DNA of 64,000 nt, from the NCBI GenBank assembly GCA_051000755.1, contig JBPCNZ010000076.1, positions 1 through 64,000 of the forward strand, written 5' to 3'. Position numbers and translations under genes: made by a program. The notes beneath the pieces were generated by a model. That model did not search any database and had not been told where the DNA came from. It worked only from the letters and a program-made list of their open reading frames with translations. The stretch comes from JALZAH01 sp051000755. Lineage in GTDB: Bacteria > Actinomycetota > Acidimicrobiia > Acidimicrobiales > Palsa-688. Shown here piece by piece: positions 21,779 through 30,622 of this stretch. Every line of letters begins with the position of its first letter. The stretch's first letter is position 1.

Positions 21779-21912
21779 TCTCTCAGGTCTGGGGGTTCGT
21801 CCCCCTCGAACGCCATACCGTCGTGCCCCTCCTCGGTGGCCGGCGGGGCGGTCGTGCGGTCGGGGGTTGGGCGGCCGGGGGCCGGATCGTGGCGCCAGCG
21901 AGCGATGCCTGC

Positions 21913-22731
21913 TCAGGAGGGTTTCCTCGCCTTGACGGAGTAGCTCAGGGGATAGCGGGGTGATCCTGCTTTGACGCGGTAGAGGCCGTCGCTACCGCGT
22001 TGGAGCCACCCGAGTGGCTCGTTGGTGACTTCGTGCTCGCCGAGCAACTCGAGTTGCAACCCGGCTTGGAGCAGGGCGGTGACGACCTCGCTGATGGCGT
22101 AGTGGCGCTCGTAGGTCTCCGTATGCTTCATCGATGCTTGCGGCGCGGCATAGGTGCCGGTCTGCTCCGGGTCGTTCCACGCCTGGTAGCCGGCGTTGAT
22201 TGTGTCTTCGACGATCCTCTCTCCCTCCGGGTCGAGCCCGGCGATGATCGGATGGATCTCGACGAGGTAGAGGAAACCTCCGGGCCGCAGGAGCATGGCT
22301 ACCGTCGCGGCCCAGCGGTTGATGTCGGGGAGCCAGTTGAGGGCGCCGATCCCGGTGTAGACGATGTCGAAGCGGTCGTGCCCCAGCGCCGCTGGTGCGT
22401 CATAGACGTCGGCACAGACAAACTCGGCGCTAAGGCCGCAGTCTTCCGCCAGCTGTTGGGCTACGTCGATGGCTGGTTGCGAGAAGTCGAGTCCCACCAC
22501 GCTTGCACCGTGGCGGGCCCAGGAGAGCGTGTCGGTGCCGATGTGGCATTGGAGGTGGCAGAGGGTGAGACCGGCGACCGAACCGAGCTCGTCATGTTCG
22601 AATGGGCGGATGTCGTCTCGACCGGTGACGAACTCCTTGAGGTCGTAGAAGTTGCTGGTGGCGTGCAGGGGCGCGGCCTCGTCCCACCAAGCACGGTTCG
22701 AATCACGCCAGCCCTCGTTCACCCACGCCAC
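21913..22731 (-). CDS. SAM-dependent methyltransferase
   Basis: A 272-residue class I methyltransferase of the type with LCHLQCHIGTDTLSWARHGASVVGLDFS as the SAM-binding region, then FDIVYTGIGALNWLPD and LRPGGFLYLVE. The N-terminus (WVNEGWRDSNRAWWDEAAPLH) is conserved in this family. The target is unknown. The start is GTG. It is divergent from the VOC gene, with a 42-bp gap. Confidence 0.85.
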   Translation of the reverse strand: MAWVNEGWRDSNRAWWDEAAPLHATSNFYDLKEFVTGRDDIRPFEHDELGSVAGLTLCHLQCHIGTDTLSWARHGASVVGLDFSQPAIDVAQQLAEDCGLSAEFVCADVYDAPAALGHDRFDIVYTGIGALNWLPDINRWAATVAMLLRPGGFLYLVEIHPIIAGLDPEGERIVEDTINAGYQAWNDPEQTGTYAAPQASMKHTETYERHYAISEVVTALLQAGLQLELLGEHEVTNEPLGWLQRGSDGLYRVKAGSPRYPLSYSVKARKPS

Positions 22732-22773
22732 GGTAGCGAGCGTGGTCTACGTTGCTGGCACGGGAGGGTGAGC

Positions 22774-23280
22774 GTGGTGATCCGGGTCCAGGTGGTCTTC
22801 GACGCAGTCGACCCGCACGTCCTGGCTCAGTTTTGGGCCGAGGCGTTGCACTATCAGCAAGAGGACCACAGCGCTGTCGTCGGCCAGTTGTTGGAAGCAG
22901 GACGGCTTCGCAATTCCGACATCGTGGAGATCCACGGTCGCCGGGCTTTCCGTGATGTAGCGGCCTGCTGCGACCCGGATGGCGCCGGACCGCGTCTGTT
23001 CTTCCAGAGGGTGCCGGAGCAGAAGACGGCCAAGAACCGGCTGCACCTGGACCTGCAGGTCGGCCCGCAGAACACTGGCCCCGAGGTCGAACGGCTCATC
23101 GCCCTCGGCGCAACCGTCGCCTGGACGACATCGGACCGCGGCCCCGTCACCACCACCATGCACGATCCCGAAGGCAACGAGTCTCTGCGTCACGTGATGG
23201 CCTACAGGGGCAGGGACCCCTCTGTTGCCGCTTCCCTGATCTCGGTGCCCCGTTCAGCGCGACGATCAGCCCGCCGTTGA
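22774..23280 (+). CDS. VOC (glyoxalase-like) protein, probably frameshifted at its 3' end
   Basis: A glyoxalase-like protein of 168 residues from the GTG at 22774, placed six bases after GGGAGG; GTGs at 22768 and 22777 are alternatives. FDAVDPHVLAQFWAEAL, LFFQRVPEQKTAKNRLHLDLQV and MHDPEGNE are typical. Family members normally end a few residues after DPEGNE with FCV or similar. Here the frame goes on for about 30 unrelated residues, while the +1 frame reads SLCVT and stops at 23197. One extra base near 23182-23186 would explain this. Metal or substrate is unknown. Confidence 0.75.
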   Translation: MVIRVQVVFDAVDPHVLAQFWAEALHYQQEDHSAVVGQLLEAGRLRNSDIVEIHGRRAFRDVAACCDPDGAGPRLFFQRVPEQKTAKNRLHLDLQVGPQNTGPEVERLIALGATVAWTTSDRGPVTTTMHDPEGNESLRHVMAYRGRDPSVAASLISVPRSARRSARR

Positions 23281-23309
23281 CCACGCCCAATCCAAGCAGG
23301 CTCGGGTGC

Positions 23310-23660
23310 TCAGGAGGACCGTCCGAAGTCATCCTCGAGTCGCTCGATGTCGTCCTCACCGAAGTAGTCGCCGTGCTGGACCTCGATGAATACCAAGGGA
23401 TGGGGCTCGGGATTGGCGATCCGGTGTGCTGAGCCACGTGGGATATCAACAGCATCGCCGGGTCGAAGCCGCGAGACGGTCCCGTCCAGCGTGACCTCTG
23501 CGGATCCGGTGACGATGAACCAGTGCTCAGACCGACGGCCGTGCCGTTGGTAGCTCAGCCGACACAAGGGCGCGACCTCGATGCGCTTCACCTTGTGGGT
23601 CAGCGAGTCGTCAAGAACCGTGTATGACCCCCACGGGCGCTGGTCATGCTCAGCGATCAT
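23310..23660 (-). CDS. cupin of the mannose-6-phosphate isomerase type
   Basis: A 116-residue single cupin domain: RPWGSYTVLDD, SYQRHGRRSEHWFIVTGSAEVTLDG, LRPGDAVDIPRGSAHRIANPE. This matches the C-terminal isomerase domain of type II phosphomannose isomerases, here free-standing without the guanylyltransferase part. The histidine pattern is partly kept (QRHGRRSEHW, SAHR). It may isomerise a sugar phosphate or only bind a ligand. Confidence 0.8.
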   Translation of the reverse strand: MIAEHDQRPWGSYTVLDDSLTHKVKRIEVAPLCRLSYQRHGRRSEHWFIVTGSAEVTLDGTVSRLRPGDAVDIPRGSAHRIANPEPHPLVFIEVQHGDYFGEDDIERLEDDFGRSS

Positions 23661-23917
23661 GCGAGAGTCTCCCAGACCTCCCCCGAGACCGATCCATCAG
23701 TAGGGGTCGAGCATCAATTCCCGCCCCGGATCCGGGCCGGGTCCCCGCCTGAGCGGCCGGACCTGAGACCGACAGGCCCCGATGAATCGCCGGAGCGATA
23801 CGTCACGGGGCGGCAGTACCCTTCGCCTGGGCCCACCGGGCTACAGGAGCGGCGAGTGCGGATCATCGAACGAGCAGACCCTGATCGCCACCTCGCCTGG
23901 CCGCCAGCGGTCCTGGC

Positions 23918-24565
23918 ATGGAGCCGGCGCAGGTGAGACGGACCAACCGGTGCATCGCCGCCCTCGGTACCGCCATCGTGGCCCTGCTGGCGTCCGGTGG
24001 CAGCGGGCTCGCGGTGATCGGCAGCGGGGGTACGCCCGCCTCGGCCCGTCAACCCACGTCGGTACCGGCCCGCGCCGCGCCGGCCAGCACCACCACGAGC
24101 CTTCCGCCGACCCCGACGGTGCCGTCCACCCCGGTGACCTCGACGAGCACCACCGCGGCGGCGCCGACCACCACCACCGTCCCCCGGGCGCCGACCACCA
24201 CCCGCCCGAAATCGACGTCAACCACGGCGGCCGTCCGGCCCTTCGTCGTGCTGAGCATCCCGGCCGAGCCACGATCGGATCCGATGGTGACGGTGGCGGT
24301 GGGCGATGATCTGGAGATCCATCCTCCCGCCGGCCAAGTCCCCGACGCCAACGACATCGGCGACGCCAACCCGGCGATCCTCCAGCGGGACCCCACCGTC
24401 ACGGCCTGCCAGGCACCGGCGTGCCTGTCCTTCCGGGTGCTGGCGGCCGGTCAGACAATGATCATCTTTGCCCAGTCGAACTCCTGTGGGCTGCCCGGAG
24501 AGGCGACCTGTCCGCCCGGGGTGGTGACGATCCCCCTGGTCGTCTTCGTGCGCGCCACCGGCTGA
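23918..24565 (+). CDS. secreted Thr/Pro-rich protein
   Basis: 215 residues. A signal peptide (about 8-35) is followed by a long low-complexity linker rich in Thr, Pro, Ser and Ala (45-105), then a 100-residue C-terminal domain with two cysteine pairs (TACQAPACLSF; NSCGLPGEATCPPG) and beta-strand character. I do not recognise the family. It is probably a surface or secreted protein whose domain sits on a flexible stalk. The start is uncertain; GTG at 23933 is possible. The 257 bp before it (23661-23917) hold nothing I can identify. Confidence 0.6.
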   Translation: MEPAQVRRTNRCIAALGTAIVALLASGGSGLAVIGSGGTPASARQPTSVPARAAPASTTTSLPPTPTVPSTPVTSTSTTAAAPTTTTVPRAPTTTRPKSTSTTAAVRPFVVLSIPAEPRSDPMVTVAVGDDLEIHPPAGQVPDANDIGDANPAILQRDPTVTACQAPACLSFRVLAAGQTMIIFAQSNSCGLPGEATCPPGVVTIPLVVFVRATG

Positions 24566-24651
24566 CCACCGTCCGCCTTCGGAATCCGGCCATCCCACCG
24601 CTGGGAGTTTTTCGAGATCCTCACCCAGGTCCGTTGCCGTCGGCCAACTCT

Positions 24652-24684
24652 GTGCGGAACCCATCGCAGCTGTAAGTTCCGCAC
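24652..24684. repeat. 9-bp perfect inverted repeat
   Basis: GTGCGGAAC and GTTCCGCAC flank 15 bases. It lies in the 293-bp gap (24566-24858) after the secreted-protein gene. It could be a weak terminator or an operator. There is no T-run. Nothing else is seen in this gap. Confidence 0.4.
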
Positions 24685-24858
24685 CGACTGGCCAATCCGG
24701 CGGCGGCCACCCGCTGCGGGTTGTCGTGTGGAGGCGGTTGGACATCGAGAACCGTGACCCGCAACCAGGCCCTGTGACGTGGTGTTCCCCCACCGCTCCA
24801 GGCAACCTCCGGCTCCAGCAGGCGCAAGAGGAATGTCGGTTTGTGGTGCAATAGGCGC

Positions 24859-25398
24859 GTGGCGGACTCGAATGGAATGACCGATCCTGGTAACGGACGA
24901 ACGCGCGGCATTGCGGCCATGATCGAGGGGTTCTTTGCCATCATGTGGTTCGGCTGGGGGCAGGCAGCGGCCCCGTCCTGGCTGAGTGCGCCCCTCGGGA
25001 TCGGTAGCGCGATGGCCGCTCTCGTGGCCACCGCTGGTCTGGTGCTGACCGTCCGCAGCAGGGGCCAACACACGGCCATGCGTGACGCCGCTGCTGCCGG
25101 GGCAGCGTTGTTGGGTGCAGCCAGCCTGACGGAGTGGATCGCAGTGTGGGTATGCGCAGGTGTTGGTGTGCACTTCGTACCGCTGTCCAGCGTCTTTCGC
25201 CACCTGCTCCTCGTCCCGGTCGGGCTACTGATCACCGTCGTCTCGGTAGCCGCTCTCATCGTCGGGTTGACCACGTCAGTCGCGCCCAGCACGGTCACGG
25301 GCCCCGGCGCGGGCATCTGCCTCATCATCGCGAGTGTCATCCACCTGACCGGCCGTCTCCCAAGACAGACACCATCGCCTGCACCAGCATCGGGGTGA
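24859..25398 (+). CDS. small integral membrane protein
   Basis: About 179 residues with four or five hydrophobic segments: IEGFFAIMWFGWG, LGIGSAMAALVATAGLVLTV, AAAAGAALLGAASLTEWIAVWVCAGVGVHFV, LLLVPVGLLITVVSVAALIVGL, GAGICLIIASVIHL. I recognise no family. A second in-frame start (ATG at 24877) is equally possible; neither has a clear ribosome site. Codon use fits the neighbourhood. Confidence 0.6.
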   Translation: MADSNGMTDPGNGRTRGIAAMIEGFFAIMWFGWGQAAAPSWLSAPLGIGSAMAALVATAGLVLTVRSRGQHTAMRDAAAAGAALLGAASLTEWIAVWVCAGVGVHFVPLSSVFRHLLLVPVGLLITVVSVAALIVGLTTSVAPSTVTGPGAGICLIIASVIHLTGRLPRQTPSPAPASG

Positions 25399-25570
25399 AA
25401 CCTTGCCCGTGGCGGCATGGATCTACGGAACGCGCAGCGCGATGGTTGCAAGCCGATGCGACACGATCCGGCGGTCGGCCTGGCCTGGCCCGGCCTTGCG
25501 TCCCCACAGGCTCCGTTCCTAGAGAGTCAGAGGGGCAGCGGAGCCCAGATGCCCGCTGTCAGCGCCGATC

Positions 25571-27169
25571 ATGCCGCATACTTCGGTCCTGCAATCGAAG
25601 ACGGATCGACCCGTAGCAACATCGGTGCGCCCGAAGCGAGGTCCCGTCGGCTCGAGCGCGCGGCGTGCCTGCGCCGTCGTTGCGTCGCTGTGCAGCCTCG
25701 CCGGCGGCGTCGTTGCCTGCGGCTCCGACGGCGCCGGCCACAAGGCCCAGGCGGCCCGGCCAATCCTCGTCACCGTCGATCCCGCCCATCCTGGCGCCAC
25801 GCTGCCGACCGACTTCCTCGGATTGTCGTTCGAGGCGTCCGTGCTCGGCTCAACTCTTTTCGATCCGGGTCGATCCGACCTCCCGATCTTGATGCAAGCG
25901 CTTGGCACCGGGCGGCTCCGCTTCGGAGGCGACAGCCTCGACCGGGTGACGGCCTGGACCGCCGAAGCGGCAACCCCCTTGCCGGGGTGGGCCCACAGCC
26001 GGGTGTCACCCGCGGATCTGGCGCGCCTCGCCGGCCTGGCGACGGCGACCGGCTGGAAGGTCGACCTGGGCGTCCCCCTTGGTCATCCCGATGCCGGCGC
26101 CGCGGCAAACGAGGTTTCTGCGGCGCTGCGCCTACTCGGTGAGGGGCTTGGCTCCATCCAGATTGGCAACGAGCCCGATCTGCTCGGCGATGTCCGACCT
26201 ACGTACAGCGAGGCGAGCTATCGCGCTGATGTAGCGGCCTACCGGGCGAGCATCGCCGCCGTGGCGCCCGATGTCCAAGTATCCGGTCCCGACACCGCCG
26301 CCGCCGCCCGGCTGGCGTCGTACGGGAACGGCGACGACGCCGGCCTGGCATTCCTGACGCAGCACTTCTACCCCCTGACACGATGCGCCGGAAGCCGGCC
26401 GACGATCGACCAACTGCTCTCCGTCTCGACCCTCGAGGCGGAGAAGCGTGTTGCCTCCATAACCGTTGCGGCCGGCCACGCCGCCGGTCTGCCGGTCCGA
26501 CTCGATGAGACCAACTCTGCATCCTGCGGTGGTCAGGACGGCGTCAGCAACACCCTCGCTTCCGCCCTCTGGATCATCGAGTACCTCGCTACGGTCGCCC
26601 AACGCGGGGTGAACGGCGTGGGCATCCAGGGAGGACTGGCTGCCTGCCGGGGGTACACGCCGATATGCGTTCCCGGTGCGAAGGGGGCTGCGGCGGGGAC
26701 GGCGCCGGGGATCGACGCTGTGGCCGATACTTCCCTCGGCGCCGCCGCGACGGCTGATGGGCGCCTGGCCGCTCAGCCCGACTTCTACGGGCTGCTCGTC
26801 ATCCACGAGCTCGAGGGGGGCCAGTGGCTGCCGTGCACGGGAACCTCGCCAGAACGGGCGTGGGAGGCCGCAGTGAAGATGCCCAACGGCGCCGTGCGCG
26901 CCGTCATCGTGAATCCGTCGCCGAGCGCCGCCACCGACATCAGCCTGCACGCCCCCGGGTACGGCGGCCGGGCGAGCGTGCAGTGGTTGACCGGCCCGTC
27001 GCTGGGGGCGACGGCCGACGTGCGCCTGGGCGGAGCCGAGGTGGGAGCCGACGGTGCGTGGCGACCCCTTGCTGACGCCCCACTGGATCCTGGCGGCAAC
27101 GGTGTCCAGGTCGACGTTCCTGCGGCTACGGCGGCGCTGGTCACACTCGCTGCCCGGTCAGGTCCGTGA
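25571..27169 (+). CDS. GH79-like glycoside hydrolase lipoprotein
   Basis: 532 residues. A lipobox-like VVAC puts the lipidated Cys at 50, so the mature protein is probably membrane-anchored outside. The fold is a (beta/alpha)8 barrel of glycosidase clan A: FLGLSFE near the start, acid/base Glu201 in IGNEPDL, nucleophile Glu313 in LDETNS. A C-terminal beta-sandwich follows. These features resemble GH79 (heparanase, beta-glucuronidase). The substrate would be a uronic-acid-containing glycan, by inference. The region before the lipobox is longer than a normal signal peptide, so the true start may be internal. The following 272 bp (27170-27441) show no gene. Confidence 0.72.
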   Translation: MPHTSVLQSKTDRPVATSVRPKRGPVGSSARRACAVVASLCSLAGGVVACGSDGAGHKAQAARPILVTVDPAHPGATLPTDFLGLSFEASVLGSTLFDPGRSDLPILMQALGTGRLRFGGDSLDRVTAWTAEAATPLPGWAHSRVSPADLARLAGLATATGWKVDLGVPLGHPDAGAAANEVSAALRLLGEGLGSIQIGNEPDLLGDVRPTYSEASYRADVAAYRASIAAVAPDVQVSGPDTAAAARLASYGNGDDAGLAFLTQHFYPLTRCAGSRPTIDQLLSVSTLEAEKRVASITVAAGHAAGLPVRLDETNSASCGGQDGVSNTLASALWIIEYLATVAQRGVNGVGIQGGLAACRGYTPICVPGAKGAAAGTAPGIDAVADTSLGAAATADGRLAAQPDFYGLLVIHELEGGQWLPCTGTSPERAWEAAVKMPNGAVRAVIVNPSPSAATDISLHAPGYGGRASVQWLTGPSLGATADVRLGGAEVGADGAWRPLADAPLDPGGNGVQVDVPAATAALVTLAARSGP

Positions 27170-27441
27170 AATGCCGCATCGACAAGGAAGCGACACCCGG
27201 CCACCAGCGGTCCCAATGAGAGTCAAGCGTCGAGTTCCTGGGTGAGGTTGGGAGCGCGGTGGGCAGCGGCGGCGACCGTCGGTCACCCTGCCAGCGCGGG
27301 TCCCTGCGAGGCATTGACCAAATGCAACCTGCGGCCCTCCTGACGGGACCCCGGCGAATTCGGGATGCGCATGCCCGCCAACGCCGGCTTGTTCGCCGAG
27401 CGCTTTCCGGGCACTTTCGCCTCCCGGGTCGTCACCCGGTC

Positions 27442-27948
27442 TCAGAAGATAAAGCGGGTGCAGTCCTTCGGAAACGCGAACCAGGCCAGCGCTCGCTTCG
27501 GAGTGATCACCCGTAGCCCGCCGCCCTGCTCGCCGGACCAGGAATCCGGCCCTGGCGCGTATTCCGGGTGGTACTTCTCGAAGGCGCTCGAAAGCCGAGC
27601 GCCGAGTTCGGCGGGCTCAGCACCGGTCGCGGTGGACAAGCCCTCGACGATCACCACCTCAGTGCCGCTCTCGAGCGTCAGTGTGCAGGCAGGGTTGTGG
27701 TCGAGGTTTCGGACGTGGCGCGTCGTCGGTGCGCCGTCATAGTAGAAGCAGCCATCCAGCCACACGCCCCAGCGTGGTACCGAGTGCGGAGTGCCATCGG
27801 GACGAACACTGGCAAGCCAGTAGTGCAGCGATGCGCGCAGCCGCTGCTCGACCGCTTCCCAGCTCAGCAGGCCGTCCGCCGTGCTCGGCAACCCGTAACC
27901 GTCAGGGATCCTGGGCCGCTCACGATCAGGGACTGATGTAGTTGCCAT
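27442..27948 (-). CDS. pyridoxamine 5'-phosphate oxidase-fold protein
   Basis: 168 residues with the split-barrel flavin or F420-binding fold: YWLASVRPDGTPHSVPRWGVWLDGCFYYDGAPTTRHVRNLDHNPACTLTLESG. Actinobacteria have many such proteins that use FMN, F420 or heme; the cofactor here is not clear. I start it at the ATG at 27948 because TACGTT lies seven bases upstream and there is no ribosome site, fitting a leaderless transcript. The longer frame upstream has no homology-like content. Confidence 0.82.
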   Translation of the reverse strand: MATTSVPDRERPRIPDGYGLPSTADGLLSWEAVEQRLRASLHYWLASVRPDGTPHSVPRWGVWLDGCFYYDGAPTTRHVRNLDHNPACTLTLESGTEVVIVEGLSTATGAEPAELGARLSSAFEKYHPEYAPGPDSWSGEQGGGLRVITPKRALAWFAFPKDCTRFIF

Positions 27949-27955
27949 GCGACGC

Positions 27956-27961
27956 AACGTA
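27956..27961 (-). promoter_or_regulatory. -10 box of leaderless PPOX-fold gene
   Basis: TACGTT on the minus strand, seven bases before the ATG at 27948. It fits the TANNNT pattern seen before other starts in this window. Confidence 0.4.
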
Positions 27962-28163
27962 GCGCCGAGACCTGACATCACTGCGCGCAATGCCGTTGCA
28001 GGCTGAAGGAGGTGTCGAGAAACGCCAGAACAGATCCAAAGCAACTTGGTCGGTGCTGCGCTCGACCTTCTTCATCGGATCAGCGCCGGGGACTGGCAGC
28101 AGGACGGCTGGACGTCGGGTCAGCGGTCCACGCAATGATCGACGGTCCCCGCGGCGTCGTCGA

Positions 28164-29927
28164 TCACACGTTGGCCATGTTGGCAAAACGGGTGTAGTGG
28201 TCAAGGAAGGCCAGCTTCATCGTCCCGGTGGGCCCGTTGCGGTGCTTGGAGACGATGACCTCGGCGGTGCCTCGGTCGGCGGACTCGGAGTCGTAGATCT
28301 CATCCCTATAGAGGAACATCACCACGTCGGCATCCTGCTCCAGCGAGTTGTGGGCAACGATCCCGTTCGCAACGAAGTTGTGGGTGTCCTCGACGGTGGC
28401 GTCGAACGTGGGCATCGAACCGATCGGGGTGATCTCGGAGATCTTGTCCCAGAACATGGGGGTGGCGAGTTGGTCACCTGGGCCCAACTCGTCGAGACGC
28501 TTCCAACCGTCAATCGTGCGGAAGCGGTGGTTGGCGGTCGCCTCGACCTCAAGACCGGAGGCCATCCGCATCCGAAAAACGGGCTTGATGCCCGTGGGGA
28601 ACGCCTTCAGGAGACGTCGGGGGACCATCTTCCATTGGTCGTCGAGGGACCAGACCAGGGGTTGCTTCTGATTGAGGACGAGCTCACCGAGGGTGACCTC
28701 CTGGCCGTTGTCGGCCCGCATGAGGCGAGTCGACGCCGGCATGCAACCCGATTCCCGGAGGTCGGCCAGCTGCGGGCGCTTGTCGGCCCGCATCTCCAGG
28801 TTCCGGGACAGCTGGGACAGGGCCAGGACCGGTACTTCGAGCTCGCGTGCCAGGATCTTGAGCCCACGACTGATCTCCGACACCTCGACCTGGCGGTTTT
28901 CGGCGCTGGATCGCCCGGACATGAGCTGCAGGTAGTCGACGATGATTAGCCCCAGGTCGCCGTGCCGGGACTTGTGGCGGCGGGCTTTGGCACGAAGCTC
29001 CATCACCGTCAGGTTGGGGTCGTCGTCGATGTGGATGGGTGCCTCTCCGAGGCGGCCGACGGCATTGTTGATCTTGGGCCAGTCCGACTCGATGAGCCGG
29101 CCGTTGCGGATGCGGCTGGCGTCTACCCGAGCCTCCGACACCAACAGGCGCTGGGTGATCTCGGCGTGGCTCATCTCCAGGGAGAACACCAGCACCGGGG
29201 TGCGGGCCTCCATCGCGGCATGGGCGGCGATGCCAAGGGCGAAGGCGGTCTTGCCCATCGCCGGCCTCGCCCCGACGATGACCAGCGAGGAGGGCTGGAG
29301 GCCTGACAGGCGCTCGTCCAGGTCGATGTAGCCGGTGGGCACCCCGGTGATGGACTCGCCCCGGTCGAAGAGGGCCTCGAGGCGGTCCAGGCTCTCGGCC
29401 AGGAGATCCTGGAGCGGGCGGAGGGTGTCGGTGACCCGACGCTCGGCCACGCCGAACATGAGTGACTCGGCCCGGTCGAGGACCCCGGCCACGTCGTCGG
29501 GGACGCTGTAACCCATCTCCGCGATGTCGCCGGCCACCCCGATGAGCCGTCGGAGGAGGGCGTGCTCCTCGACGATGCGCCCGTACCGCCCGGCGTTGGC
29601 CGTGGCCGGGGTGTCGGCCTGCAGGGACAGCAGGGTGGCGAGGCCACCGACCGCCTCCAGCAACCCGGCCCGGGAGAGCTCATCGGCCACGGTGACGGGG
29701 TCGGCCGGTTCTCCCTGGCCGTAGAGGGAACAGACGGCTTCGAAGACGTGCCCGTGTGCCGGCTTGTAGAAGTCGTCGACCCCGCAGGTCTCCACGGCGG
29801 CGGCGATGGCGTCCCGGGACAGCAACATGGCTCCGAGAAGGGACTGCTCGGCTTGGAGGTTGTGGGGGGGAACCCGCCCGGAGGCACCCCTGCTGCGCCG
29901 TCGGGTGTCTTCGAGGGACTGAACCAT
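28164..29927 (-). CDS. dnaB: replicative DNA helicase DnaB, containing an intein
   Basis: A 587-residue precursor. The N-terminal hairpin-bundle domain (21-165) is followed by the RecA-type helicase domain with Walker A GARPAMGKT at 219-227 and Walker B LIIVDYLQLM. After ADLRESG the frame continues into a 133-residue intein (395-527), then resumes at SLEQDADVVMFLYRDE. The spliced protein would be 454 residues, the normal size. The helicase unwinds DNA at the fork and is loaded by DciA in this group. It lies downstream of rpsF-ssb-rpsR-rplI as in mycobacteria, separated by a terminator. Confidence 0.97.
   Translation of the reverse strand: MVQSLEDTRRRSRGASGRVPPHNLQAEQSLLGAMLLSRDAIAAAVETCGVDDFYKPAHGHVFEAVCSLYGQGEPADPVTVADELSRAGLLEAVGGLATLLSLQADTPATANAGRYGRIVEEHALLRRLIGVAGDIAEMGYSVPDDVAGVLDRAESLMFGVAERRVTDTLRPLQDLLAESLDRLEALFDRGESITGVPTGYIDLDERLSGLQPSSLVIVGARPAMGKTAFALGIAAHAAMEARTPVLVFSLEMSHAEITQRLLVSEARVDASRIRNGRLIESDWPKINNAVGRLGEAPIHIDDDPNLTVMELRAKARRHKSRHGDLGLIIVDYLQLMSGRSSAENRQVEVSEISRGLKILARELEVPVLALSQLSRNLEMRADKRPQLADLRESGCMPASTRLMRADNGQEVTLGELVLNQKQPLVWSLDDQWKMVPRRLLKAFPTGIKPVFRMRMASGLEVEATANHRFRTIDGWKRLDELGPGDQLATPMFWDKISEITPIGSMPTFDATVEDTHNFVANGIVAHNSLEQDADVVMFLYRDEIYDSESADRGTAEVIVSKHRNGPTGTMKLAFLDHYTRFANMANV
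28347..28745 (-). other. DnaB mini-intein, 133 residues, no endonuclease
   Basis: The element begins with Cys1 right after RESG and ends AHN, followed by Ser of the C-extein. Block B is TANH (Thr70, His73). Blocks F and G read FDATVEDTHNFVANGIVAHN, with His122, penultimate His132 and terminal Asn133. All the residues needed for splicing are present. Between the blocks there is no LAGLIDADG or other endonuclease. The insertion point (RESG/SIEQD) is the same as that of the Synechocystis DnaB intein. A complete Hint fold at 133 residues is close to the smallest natural inteins. Confidence 0.95.
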
Positions 29928-30152
29928 GTGCTCACCACTCTCGCCGGTTGGCTTGGGGACGGGCTAGAGGATGACCCTGGGGAAATGAGCCGTCGGCGCT
30001 GGGGACAACAAGGGCTGCCTGGGGACATCCCACCGCTCGCGGCCAGCGCCCCCTACTGCGAAACCCGTTGGCGAACATGCGTTCGAGAATAGAGGAGACC
30101 CGTGACAGCGAACCGCCACGGGTCTTCCCGAGAGCCAATGCCTGGAGGCCGG

Positions 30153-30177
30153 GACCGGCCCGCAGGCCGGGCCGGTC
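30153..30177 (-). terminator. hairpin at the rplI stop codon
   Basis: A 10-bp perfect GC stem, GACCGGCCCG with CGGGCCGGTC, around a 5-base loop. It overlaps the rplI stop. There is no strong T-run, as is usual in high-GC actinobacteria. It would separate the ribosomal operon from dnaB. Confidence 0.65.
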
Positions 30178-30622
30178 AGCTCTTGACGACCTCGACGGTC
30201 ACCCGGAACTCCACGTCGCTGTGCAGCTTGACGGGGATCTCGTGGGTCCCGAGGCTCTTGATGGGCTCATCGAGGTGGAGCCGGCGCCGGTCGAGGACGA
30301 CACTGGTCTGGTCCTCCACGGCTGCGACCACGTCAGAGGTGGTGACAGAGCCGAACAGCTTGTCGCCCGCCCCAGCCCGAGCCGGGATGCGGATGACGGC
30401 AGGAACCAGGGTCCGGGCCACGATCTCGGCGGCCTCCCGGTCCCGGGCGTCGCGCTGGTCCCGGGACTTGCGCATGGCGTTGGCCTGGGACGCGACTCCG
30501 GTGGTGGCTCGGATGGCGTGGCCCTTGGGCAGGAGGTAGTTGCGGGCGTAGCCGTCTGAGACATCGCAGATGTCGCCTCGCTTGCCCAGGTTGGTCAGGT
30601 CGGTACGCAGAACGATACGCAT
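30176..30622 (-). CDS. rplI: 50S ribosomal protein L9
   Basis: 148 residues, the standard two-domain L9. The N-terminal domain binds 23S rRNA (MRIVLRTDLTNLGKRGDICDVSDGYARNYLLPKGHA), then a long connecting helix leads to the C-terminal domain ending TVEVVKS. It directly abuts the rpsR stop with no spacer, the last gene of the rpsF-ssb-rpsR-rplI operon. Confidence 0.97.
   Translation of the reverse strand: MRIVLRTDLTNLGKRGDICDVSDGYARNYLLPKGHAIRATTGVASQANAMRKSRDQRDARDREAAEIVARTLVPAVIRIPARAGAGDKLFGSVTTSDVVAAVEDQTSVVLDRRRLHLDEPIKSLGTHEIPVKLHSDVEFRVTVEVVKS

Noticed and set aside
21935..21960. GGAGTAGCTCAGGGGATAGCGG looks like the 5' half of a tRNA
   Set aside because: It has no matching D-stem 3' side, anticodon arm or T-arm within the next 60 bases, and it encodes the end of the methyltransferase.
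22690..22705. GGTTCGAATC resembling a tRNA T-arm
   Set aside because: The flanking bases do not pair and no acceptor or D-arm is present; it lies in the methyltransferase start region.
19200..28160. Genomic island or prophage with integrase
   Set aside because: No integrase, transposase, tRNA target or flanking direct repeats were seen; the genes are merely accessory.
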